In this document: positions 1 through 5,200 of the stretch, piece by piece
Layout of the letters: each line of letters starts with the position of its first letter
Numbering within the stretch: position 1 is the first letter of the stretch
Source: Candidatus Hydrogenedentota bacterium
Lineage (GTDB): Bacteria; Hydrogenedentota; Hydrogenedentia; Hydrogenedentiales; CAITNO01
Length of the DNA: 5,200 nt
Direction of reading: 5' to 3'
Assembly: GCA_903922535.1 (NCBI GenBank)
Contig: CAIXUF010001070.1
Coordinates: forward strand, 1 to 5,200
Made by a program: the position numbers and the translations under genes
The notes under the pieces: model-generated
Database searches by the model: none
Seen by the model: only the letters and a program-made list of their open reading frames with translations
What the model was told of the DNA's origin: nothing

Positions 1-60
1 CCCGCCCGGTATCCACTTCATCACCAACGGCACGTTTCCGGGTAGCATCACCGTCTCCGT
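1..60 (-). other. Start of a probable FGE-sulfatase (SUMF1/formylglycine-generating enzyme-type) domain, truncated by the window edge
   Basis: The last residues in the window (1714-1733) read TETVMLPGNVPLVMKWIPGG. 'LPG.VPL.M.WIP.G' is how many bacterial FGE-sulfatase domains begin, normally followed by (T/S)F.MG. The domain has a C-type-lectin-like fold. True FGE enzymes oxidise a sulfatase cysteine to formylglycine using a copper-binding cysteine pair; relatives include EgtB- and PvdO-like proteins, and many family members in secreted mosaics lack clear evidence of catalysis. Only about the first tenth of a ~200-250-residue domain is visible, so catalytic residues cannot be checked. The call rests on this motif and on the C-terminal position after Ig-like spacers. 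Confidence 0.7.
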
Positions 61-3000
61 GGCTCCCAGCGCATTCTCGTTCAACGTTATCGTATCGCTC
101 ACCGTCACGGACTCGCCCGAGGCGTTCTTTACTTTGAAGTACACGGTCTTGGTCCCGTTGCCGGATGAAAGCACGAATGATGCAGACGCCGCATAACTCT
201 GCCATGCGGCTCCGGAGAATGTCGCAATTTCGCTGGCCATGTATTGTGTCGCGTTGCCGGTGCAGGTGCTTGCCAGCGTTACGGTCCGGCTCGCGGTGAA
301 TGAGGCTCCATTGCCAATAGAAAAGGAGGAGACAACAGGCACCACACGGCTTGCCGCAGCCTGTGTCACCGAGATGAGACGGGGGCTTCCACTGCAGGCG
401 GGGGTGGCGGCGATCCGAATCACGCCCGTCCGTTGGGAAGGGGTTGCGTTTTCAGCCGTGGCAAACGTGACAACCCCTTCATTCACGCCACTATTGCCGG
501 AAGTGGCGTGGAGCCAGCCGTCTCCGGCGGTGACGGCGGCCGTCCAAGGCAGGGTTCCACCGCCGAGATTGTGGATGGCGACACTGAAGGTTTCGCCTGA
601 CGCGGCAACCGCCTGCGACGGCGGCTCCGCGCCAAGCAGGGGCTGGGCGCAACCGAAAGACCATTCGCTGCGCAACAGGGAAAGCGGCGGAAAGGTATGC
701 GATACCGACAGCTTCTTGATATCGAGGATGTTCATCTCGATGCCGAATTCCGCGTCAAGGCCGGCGGCAACATAGTAGGGGCATTGTCCCGGAGGGGGCG
801 GCGATGCGTAGCCCAGTTCGCCGTAGGGCTTCAATCCAAAGGTTGGACCTCCCACGCCGTAAAGTTTTATGTACGCCTCCGGTTTCAGGAAAACCTTGAC
901 GGATGCGGTGGCGTCACAACTGGCCTGCGGGGCATGCAGATTGAAGTTGGTAAGATCCTGCCGGGATAGGTTGAGCCATTTGCCGGCCGTGAACTCGCCG
1001 CCAACCTGCACGGAAGGATGATAGTCGAAACCAGTCTGCACCGTTATGTCCCTTGAAGAGGCGAAGGTGACACCCAACTTCAATTTCCATCGAATTTCCC
1101 CGTTCACCGGCAGCGGCAACAGTGGGGGCGGCAACGGAATGACAAAGCTGAACGGGTAAGGCGGGATTTTTAGACCCTCGTAAAGCTCGAACAGGTCTTC
1201 TGCCAGAGAACCGGAAACCGCCGTGCTGGATGAGGCAAGCCAATCATAATTCAGGTCCAACGTCCCCCGTTCCACGATACGGGCATAGCGGAGCCCTTCA
1301 GGGAAGCTGAAGTCCAGCGCAAAATCATAGGCGGGGGTAAACGTATAGCTCCCGCTCGTTAGCGTAAGATCAAAGTCCCCGGCGGCATTGCCCGAAACAC
1401 TCACCCCCGCCAGGGACACACCCACGGTTCCGCTTTTGCACGAGACACGGTCCAGGCCCTTGAAGTGCTCGGCCGGAACCTCCACACTGAACACCAGACT
1501 CCCCTGGTTGACCACCTGGGCCAAACCGACCGGTTCCGTTTCACACAAGTAGTCCGCACCCTGGGAAGACACGCTGGTCAACCGCACCGGGCCTCCGCCT
1601 CCTCCTGAATCCAGGATAACCGTCCCCGTTTCCGGTGCCGTTGAACTGCTCAAAAGAACATTCGTTCCGTCATCCTCAAGCACGGCGGTTCCGCCATCCC
1701 CGAGGCCCGCGATTACCGCGTCGGGATTCAGCTGGGTCCCTCCGGCAACCCCAAGGAAAGACTGCATGCCGTGCTTGTTGTCGGTCCCTGGGTCCTGGTC
1801 GCATGCCAAGTCAATGGCGATCGCGTTGCGTCCGGCTTCCACCGTCACGAGGGTCCAAACGGTCTGGACCGCACCCGGCGCCAGCGTGTCCAGGGTGTCC
1901 ACACGGGAGACTGCGTCATTGGCCGACCATGTCACGGAAATGTTATGCGCCGTTTCCTCACCCGCATTCACGAGATCAAACACAACAAACACATCCGTGC
2001 CGGGTTCCAAGGCAGGCGAGTCCGTTTCCGTGTCGAACTCAGGCTCCAGGAGGCTGTCGCCGTTTGAGTCCAGGCACATCTTCTGCGAGCGTATCAGCAA
2101 ATCCACGGGGCTTATCGGCTCGAATTCAACACCAACCGTCCTTGAAGCCGTCATGGTGGCGGTGTTAATGCTGGTTTTCAAGGAGTCGTCGTCCGTGCCG
2201 GTCCACGCCTTGACCCGATAGCCGCTCTCTGGAAGGGCCGTAAGCGTCACCAGAGTGTTGGCGGTTTGCGGTCCGGTCAAGGGACTGAGACTGCCGTGCC
2301 CATCGCCGGTCACCGACGTACCGAGAAGAAACTGCTCGGATGGACCGGCGGTAATGGTGAATGTGCCATCGCTCAGGTCCTGCACCGTGTTGTTGACCGC
2401 CGCGATGAGGTGGACTTTATAGTCCGCGGCCGGATTCACCCACGCCGGGACCGTCCACAGGATTTGCCCGTCCGCAAGCGCGGCCGCGCCAACCCACACC
2501 GTGTCCGCACCATTCTCGCTCAGGAGCACCGCCACGTCGCCCGTCAGATTGGCCGAGGTCCACGTGATGGCGCAGGTTTCGCCCACCACCAGCGTCTCGC
2601 CGCCGTTCGGCGCGGCCACCGTGAGCACCGGCGCATCACCCGGCGCCGCGATGCTGAAGGTCGCATCGCTCAGGTCGTTGAACGCGTTGTTGTCGCCGTA
2701 GATGACGTGAACCTTGTAGTCAGCGGCCGCAGGCACATAAGCCGGAACCGTCCAGGACAACCCGCCGGCCGGCCCCGCAGCCGCGCCGATCCAGACCGTG
2801 TCCGTCCCGTTCTCATACAGAAGGACCGCCACCGCGCCGGTCAGGTCCGTCGCGTTCCACGTGATGTTGACGGTCTCGCCCTGCACCAGCGTCTCGCCGC
2901 CGTTCGGCGAAATCAGCGTCAGCGGGGGCGCCATGACCGTGAACGCGCTGTCGCTCGAGTCCTGTACCGCGTTGTTGTCACCGGAGATCAAATGGACCTT

Positions 3001-5200
3001 GTACGCGCTGCCCGCGGCCAGCGTCGCGGGAACCGGGTAGGACATCGTTCCGGTCGAGGCCGCAACCGTGCCAACCCACACCGCGTCCGTTCCGTCCACG
3101 CTCAGAAGGACCGCCAAGTCACCGGTCACGCCGGTCTGGGTCCAGGTGATGGTTTGGGTCGCGCCCTGGAACCACAAATCGCCGCCGTTTGGCGAGCTGA
3201 GCGTGAGCGGGGACAGGCCGGAGGTGATGGTGAAAGTGTTGTCGCTCAGGTCGTCAATGGCGTTGTTTTCGCCGGAGATGACATGAACCCTGTACGCGCC
3301 GCCCGGCGTCACCCAGGTCGGAACCGCCCAGGCCAGTTGCCCGTCTGATGCCGGGGCCGCGCCGACCCATTGCATGTCCGTCCCGTTGTCATTCAGGAAG
3401 ACGGCCACGGCACCGGTCACACCCGTTTGATCCCACGTGATGGTGTGGGACGCGCCCAGCGTCCACGTCTCGCCGCCGTTCGGCGCGGTGACTGTCAGCG
3501 TGGCGGCGATTTCGGACGCGATGGTGAAGGTGTTGTCGCTTTGGTCCTCAATCGCGTTGTTGTCCGCGGAAATCAAGAGGATCTTGTACGCGCCGCCCAC
3601 GGCCAGCGCCGCCGGAACCGTCCAGGCCATATGCCCGTCCGCAGCCGGGGCTTCGCCAATCCACGTCAGGTCCGTCCCGTTCGCCAGGAACACGGCCAAC
3701 TGGCCCGTCACGCGGCTTTCGTTCCACGTGATGCTCTGCGCGGAACCCTGCGCCCACGACTCGCCACCGTTCGGCGACGTGATCGCAAGCGAGGCCAGCG
3801 CGCTGGCGGGCTCGATGGTGAAGGAACCCTCGCTCAGGTCCGCATAGCGGTTGTTGTCACCGTAGATAATGCGGATCTTGTATGCGCTGTCCGGGGTCTG
3901 GCTTGGGGGAACGGTCCAGGACAGTTGCCCGTCCTGCGCCAGCGCCGAACCCATCCAGAGGACGTCGGTGCCGTTCAGGTTCAGTAGAACCGCGACGGCA
4001 CCCGTCAAGTCGGCCCGGGCGTTCCACGTGACCAGTTCGGTCTCGCCTGTAATCCAGGTTTCCCCGCCGTTCGGGGAATTCAACGCGAGCGGCGGCGCGA
4101 TGATCGCGAACACGTCGTCGCTCAGGTCCTCAATCGAGTTGTCGTTTCCGGAGATTACCCGGATCTTGTACGCGGTGCCCGGCGTCACCCAGGCTGGAAT
4201 CGTGTAGGACATCTGCCCGGCCGATGCCTCAACCGCGCCAATCCACGCGGAGTCTGCGTTGTTCGCGTTCAAAATGACGGCCACGGCGCCCGTCACGCCG
4301 ATCGCGTCCCACGTGATCGTCTGGGTTTCGCCCTGAATCCACAATTCTCCGCCGTTCGGGGAGGTCACCGTAAGCGGCACGATTGCGGGGGGGGCGATGG
4401 TGAAAGTGCCGTCGCTCAGGTCCTCAACCGCATTGTCGCCCGCGAAGATCAGGTGAATCCTGTACGCGCTGCCCGGCGTCACCGATCCGGGAATGGTCCA
4501 TGTCAACAGCCCGGTCGAAGCCAAGGCCGCGCCAAGCCACTGCGTGTCTGTGCCGTTCTCGTTCAGAAAGACACCCACTGCACCGGTCACGGCAATCGCG
4601 TCCCACGTGATGATCTGCGTGCTGCGATGCCTCCAGATCTCGCCGCCGTTCGGAGCGGTGACAGTAAGGGTGGGGCACGGACCGCTTGCAACCACCAGAT
4701 CAAACGTGCTGCCGTTCGGTGGCGGGTCGGACGGCAACGGGTTCTGGCTGATGACATTGCCCGCCGCAACCGTGTTGCTGCATGCCGTTGTCACCGTGCC
4801 AACCGTCATGTTGGCGACCGTCAGCGCAGCCTCCGCCGCAGCCTGCGTCATGCCCGCCACGTTGGGTATGCGATAGTAGCTCACCGGGAAGGCATATACG
4901 GAAACGTCAGAAAGTGTGCTGTCGGCGGAGCCCGCCATACGATAGTAGCTGACAGGCGCGGCTTGCAGCGGAACATTAGAAACAGCGCTGTCGGCGGAGC
5001 CGCCCATGCGATAGTAGCTGACAGGCGCAGCCTGGACCGGAACATTGGAAACGGTGCTGTCGGCGGAACCGGCCATGCGATAATAGCTGACGGGCTCAGC
5101 CTGGACTGGAACATCAGAAAGTGTGCTGTCGGCGGAACCGGCCATGCGATAATAGCTGACGGGCTCAGCCTGGACCGGAACATCAGAAAGTGTGCTGTCG
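1..5200 (-). CDS. Giant modular surface protein with PASTA, PNGGE (Kre9/Knh1-like), InlB-like, CARDB-like, BACON-like, Ig-like and FGE-type modules; partial at both ends
   Basis: One minus-strand frame stays open for 1733 codons across the whole window, and its translation is domain-like throughout. Residues in order: 23-residue repeats 1-110, PASTA 111-173, eight PNGGE units 178-953, InlB-like 957-1028, CARDB-like 1033-1140, unassigned beta-rich region 1141-1523, BACON-like 1524-1613, Ig-like 1624-1708, FGE-type start 1714-1733. Neither start codon, signal peptide, stop codon nor anchor is visible, so export is inferred from the module types. The composition is rich in Thr, Gly, Ala, Val, Asp and Asn and poor in Lys and Cys, as usual for secreted beta-sandwich stalks. 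No transmembrane segment or coiled coil is evident. I saw no TTA codon and only five CTA codons, in keeping with a GC-rich genome, which also explains the long antisense open frames. The likely role is adhesion or ligand binding at the cell surface; an enzymatic role would depend on the C-terminal FGE-type domain outside the window. The coding frame is certain, the overall function is not. Confidence 0.95.
76..330 (-). other. Ig-like module preceding the FGE-type domain
   Basis: Residues 1624-1708 run from SSFSIGNGASFTASRTVTL through STCTGNATQYMASE and FSGAAWQSYAASASFVLSSG to GTKTVYFKVKNASGESVTVS and DTITLNE. From memory, the string 'I..GA..T.SRTVTL...C.G..TQYM.SE...F.GA.WQ.Y.....F.LSSGNGTKTVYFKVKN..GES..VSDTI' marks an Ig-like domain found in many large secreted bacterial proteins, often near the C-terminus. 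The final strand is followed by a six-residue linker (NALGAT) and then the FGE-type sequence, so this module probably holds the head away from the stalk. No ligand is known to me. Cys1646 is the only cysteine in it. Confidence 0.72.
361..630 (-). other. BACON-like domain
   Basis: Residues 1524-1613 contain GETFSVAIHNLGGGTLPWTA, then VTAGDGWLHATSGNSGVNEG, then ATPSQRTGVIRIAAT and the closing SPRLISVTQ. The sequence 'N.G.GTL.WTA..TAGDGWL...SG.SG.N.G.V......N.....RTG.I.I.A......P....VTQ' fits the BACON family, an Ig-like module named in Bacteroidetes for its association with carbohydrate-active proteins. BACON modules can act as spacers, and carbohydrate binding is a family-level hypothesis. The RTG.I.I and VTQ elements, the most diagnostic part, are intact. 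It lies between the unassigned beta-rich region and the Ig-like module. Confidence 0.8.
631..1779 (-). other. Unassigned beta-rich region after a Gly5 linker, possibly a novel domain
   Basis: Residues 1141-1523 follow the CARDB-like domain. The first part (1141-1198) is polar, with DGGTAVLEDDGTNVLLSSS, and ends in a flexible SGGGGGP linker (Gly codons 1591..1605). The rest alternates hydrophobic and polar residues as beta-strands do: GSLVFSVEVP, GTVGVSLAGVSV, GDFDLTLTSGSYTFTPAYDF, ALDFSFPEGLRYARIVERG. Then come a Pro/Leu-rich stretch (IPLPPPLLPLPVNGEI), WKLKLGVTFASS, FDYHPSVQVGGEF, VFLKPEAYIKLYGVGGPT, LKPYGELGYA and YYVAAGLDAEFGIEMNIL. Cysteines are at 1219, 1254, 1428, 1473 and 1517. The region stays in frame, has normal codon use and no stop, so it is expressed protein rather than decay. 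I have seen similar 'LYG..GP...KPY.EL' stretches in large bacterial surface proteins but cannot name a family. No catalytic motif is evident. Confidence 0.6.
1780..2103 (-). other. CARDB-like beta-sandwich domain
   Basis: Residues 1033-1140 begin DLLIRSQKMCL and contain LEPGTDVFVVFDLVNAGEETA, then the alternating strands HNISVTWSAND, TLAPGAVQTVWTLVTVEAG and RNAIAIDLACDQDPGTDN. The order 'acidic preface, LEPGT, hydrophobic strand with N.G, LAPG, closing strand, DP..DN' matches the CARDB (cell-adhesion-related domain in bacteria) layout. CARDB is an Ig-like module found in surface and archaeal S-layer-associated proteins. The preface carries an acidic loop that may bind calcium (annotated separately). 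Cys1042 and Cys1133 bracket the domain and could pair in the oxidising outside environment. The identification is by pattern only; another Ig-like family is possible. Confidence 0.6.
2032..2070 (-). other. Possible EF-hand/dockerin-like calcium loop at the start of the CARDB-like domain
   Basis: Residues 1044-1056 read DSNGDSLLEPEFD. Asp1044, Asn1046 and Asp1048 fall at the 1, 3 and 5 positions of a DxNxDx loop and are followed by Glu1052, Glu1054 and Asp1056. Such loops are frequent as calcium-binding inserts in extracellular proteins. The acidic residue expected at position 12 is displaced (Phe1055, with Glu1054 and Asp1056 on either side), and no helix-loop-helix context is visible, so true binding is uncertain. 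Confidence 0.35.
2116..2331 (-). other. Divergent InlB B-repeat-like (bacterial repeat) domain
   Basis: Residues 957-1028 start FLLGTSVTGDGHGSLSP, pass through VTLTALPESGYRVKAWTGTD and end TATMTASRTVGVEFEP. The order G.G..SP, then V.LTA.P..GYRVK.WTGTD, then .TMTA.RTV.V.FE is the hallmark of the divergent InlB B-repeat or 'bacterial repeat' family, a beta-grasp-like spacer of about 70 residues common in large secreted proteins. It directly follows the eighth PNGGE unit through a short TITAGPSEQ linker and precedes the CARDB-like region. Only one copy is present, although the family often comes in tandem. Its role is most likely structural. Confidence 0.82.
2341..4668 (-). repeat. Eight tandem ~97-residue Kre9/Knh1-like (Ser-Thr-rich GPI-anchored family type) beta-sandwich units
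   Basis: Residues 178-953 hold eight copies. The PNGGE (once PNGGD) motif has its Pro at residues 183, 281, 376, 476, 573, 670, 765 and 864, giving spacings of 95 to 100. Unit coordinates are 4375..4668, 4090..4374, 3790..4089, 3499..3789, 3208..3498, 2923..3207, 2626..2922 and 2341..2625. A typical unit reads LTVT.PNGGE.W..G..Q.ITWD, then VTGAVAVFLN.NGTD, W.GAA, DGQL.WTVP..V.PG.AY, and ends I.GDNNA..DLSD.TFTI. In fungi this family (Kre9/Knh1) is linked to cell-wall glucan; in bacteria and archaea it is an Ig-like spacer in secreted proteins, with no proven common ligand. Units 1-6 keep the Trp after PNGGE; units 7 and 8 have ETLV instead and share DTVW(I/V)GAAA and AADYKVH, so they look like a later duplicated pair. 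Unit 1 has lost the usual Gly (WRHRSTQ). The fold assignment rests on motif recall, not a profile search. Confidence 0.88.
4387..4394. repeat. G8 homopolymer tract within the coding region
   Basis: Eight consecutive G on the plus strand are C8 on the coding strand, in codons for Ala-Pro-Pro (residues 269-271) at the linker between PNGGE units 1 and 2. The reading frame is intact with eight bases: both flanking units are canonical in the same frame. Tracts of this length can slip during replication or sequencing, and a change of one base would truncate the protein. Confidence 0.9.
4681..4869 (-). other. PASTA domain (single copy) within the giant protein
   Basis: Residues 111-173 begin IPNVAGMTQAAAEAAL, continue TVANMTVGTVTTAC, then VAAGNVISQNPLPSD and end GSTFDLVVASG. 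This is the classic PASTA pattern: PNV.GM...A...L, then G.V, then the G.VI.QNP turn and the closing LVVS.G strand. PASTA domains are best known at the extracellular end of Ser/Thr kinases and penicillin-binding proteins, where some bind muropeptides. In large secreted bacterial proteins they occur as structural spacers or possible wall-binding modules. Cys140 and Cys175 (the latter just after the domain, in GPCP) are the only cysteines before residue 876 and could form a disulfide, as expected for an exported protein. The domain sits between the 23-residue repeats and the PNGGE array. Whether it binds peptidoglycan cannot be read from the sequence. Confidence 0.88.
4885..5200 (-). repeat. Tandem 69 bp (23-residue) in-frame repeats, four full copies plus one cut by the right edge
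   Basis: Each unit begins VSYYRM(A/G)GSADS, continues (T/A)(L/V)S(D/N)V, and ends P(V/L)QA(E/A)P in all but the innermost copy. Full copies lie at 5092..5160, 5023..5091, 4954..5022 and 4885..4953; 5161..5199 is most of a fifth. The edge copy differs from its neighbour at one base in 39, the next pair at about 7 of 69, the next at about 10 of 69, and the copy nearest the PASTA domain has a degenerate tail (SVYAFP). A further VSYYR at residues 106-110 runs straight into the PASTA domain. The array is therefore youngest toward the right edge and probably continues beyond it. The short beta-like segment with YYR resembles the last strand of fibronectin-III-type domains, but 23 residues is too short for one, and I do not recognise a named family. 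Because the period is a multiple of three, copy-number change would alter stalk length without breaking the frame. Confidence 0.93.

Noticed and set aside
239..775. Plus-strand open frame opposite the BACON and Ig-like modules
   Set aside because: No recognisable domain or convincing ribosome binding site, while the opposite strand carries clear BACON-like and Ig-like motifs across the same bases.
914..1243. Minus-strand 109-codon open frame in a second frame
   Set aside because: Overlaps the continuous large reading frame on the same strand and shows no domain; a frame-shifted shadow.
1635..2168. Overlapping plus-strand open frames (three in this area)
   Set aside because: Low-complexity Arg/Pro/Ser-rich translation, mutually overlapping frames and no domain; the CARDB-like and InlB-like sequences are on the minus strand.
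2266..3348. Plus-strand open frame of 360 codons opposite the PNGGE array
   Set aside because: It is in exact register with the minus-strand gene, so its stops would require TTA, CTA or TCA codons in the real gene, which are rare here. The product is Arg/His/Asp-rich and repeats with the same ~97-residue period as the PNGGE units, as expected for a shadow. The minus frame has clear domains.
3370..3987. Plus-strand open frame of 205 codons opposite PNGGE units 3 to 5
   Set aside because: Same antisense register and the same Arg/His/Asp-rich, periodically repeating composition as the shadow at 2266..3348.
2341..4668. Dispersed gccgccgttcgg-type DNA motif recurring about every 290 bp, considered as a regulatory or recombination site
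   Set aside because: It is the codon sequence of the conserved PNGGE motif in each protein repeat; synonymous variation between copies (for example ccaccgttcgg, gccgtttgg) fits protein-level conservation.
4881..5183. Minus-strand 100-codon open frame made of repeated FRSRLSPSA-like segments
   Set aside because: It is the 69 bp repeat array read in a shifted frame. The in-frame reading connects without a break to the PASTA domain and the rest of the protein.
4885..5200. CRISPR-like direct repeat array
   Set aside because: The repeats are contiguous, with no unique spacers, and are an in-frame coding repeat with conservative amino-acid changes.

Overview
The window lies entirely inside one very large protein-coding gene on the minus strand. 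The frame whose codons sit at plus-strand positions 1-3, 4-6 ... 5197-5199 contains no stop codon anywhere. Translated by hand, it gives 1733 continuous residues with neither start nor end in the window. Residues below are numbered from the right edge (codon 5197..5199 = residue 1), so the N-terminal side is on the right and the C-terminal side on the left. I see no other credible gene, RNA gene, mobile element, promoter, Shine-Dalgarno site or terminator; open frames on the plus strand and in the other minus frames are shadows of this gene.

Layout from N- to C-terminus: (i) a 23-residue (69 bp) tandem repeat array entering from the right edge (4885..5200); (ii) one PASTA domain (4681..4869); (iii) eight tandem ~97-residue beta-sandwich units with the PNGGE...W...G...ITW signature of the bacterial Kre9/Knh1-like (Ser-Thr-rich GPI-anchored family) domain (2341..4668); (iv) one divergent InlB B-repeat-like domain (2116..2331); (v) a CARDB-like domain with a possible calcium loop (1780..2103); (vi) a Gly5 linker and a long beta-rich region I cannot assign (631..1779); (vii) a BACON-like domain (361..630); (viii) an Ig-like domain (76..330); (ix) the first ~20 residues of a probable formylglycine-generating-enzyme-type (FGE-sulfatase/SUMF1) domain, cut by the left edge (1..60).

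Every module recognised is typical of exported or surface-attached bacterial proteins. The probable picture is a long extracellular stalk of Ig-like repeats carrying a globular FGE-fold head at the C-terminus. Such mosaics (PASTA, PNGGE repeats, InlB-like repeats, CARDB, BACON, FGE) are, from memory, common in uncultivated GC-rich bacteria of the PVC group and its neighbours (Lentisphaerota, Kiritimatiellota, Planctomycetota, Hydrogenedentota, Sumerlaeota). The DNA is GC-rich, roughly 60% by eye, which fits but does not decide the phylum.

The most interesting points are the fresh, nearly identical 69 bp repeats at the right edge, the unassigned beta-rich domain, and the possibility that the off-window FGE/C-lectin-like head is a binding or variable domain rather than an enzyme. 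No multi-gene system can be claimed, because only one gene is visible.
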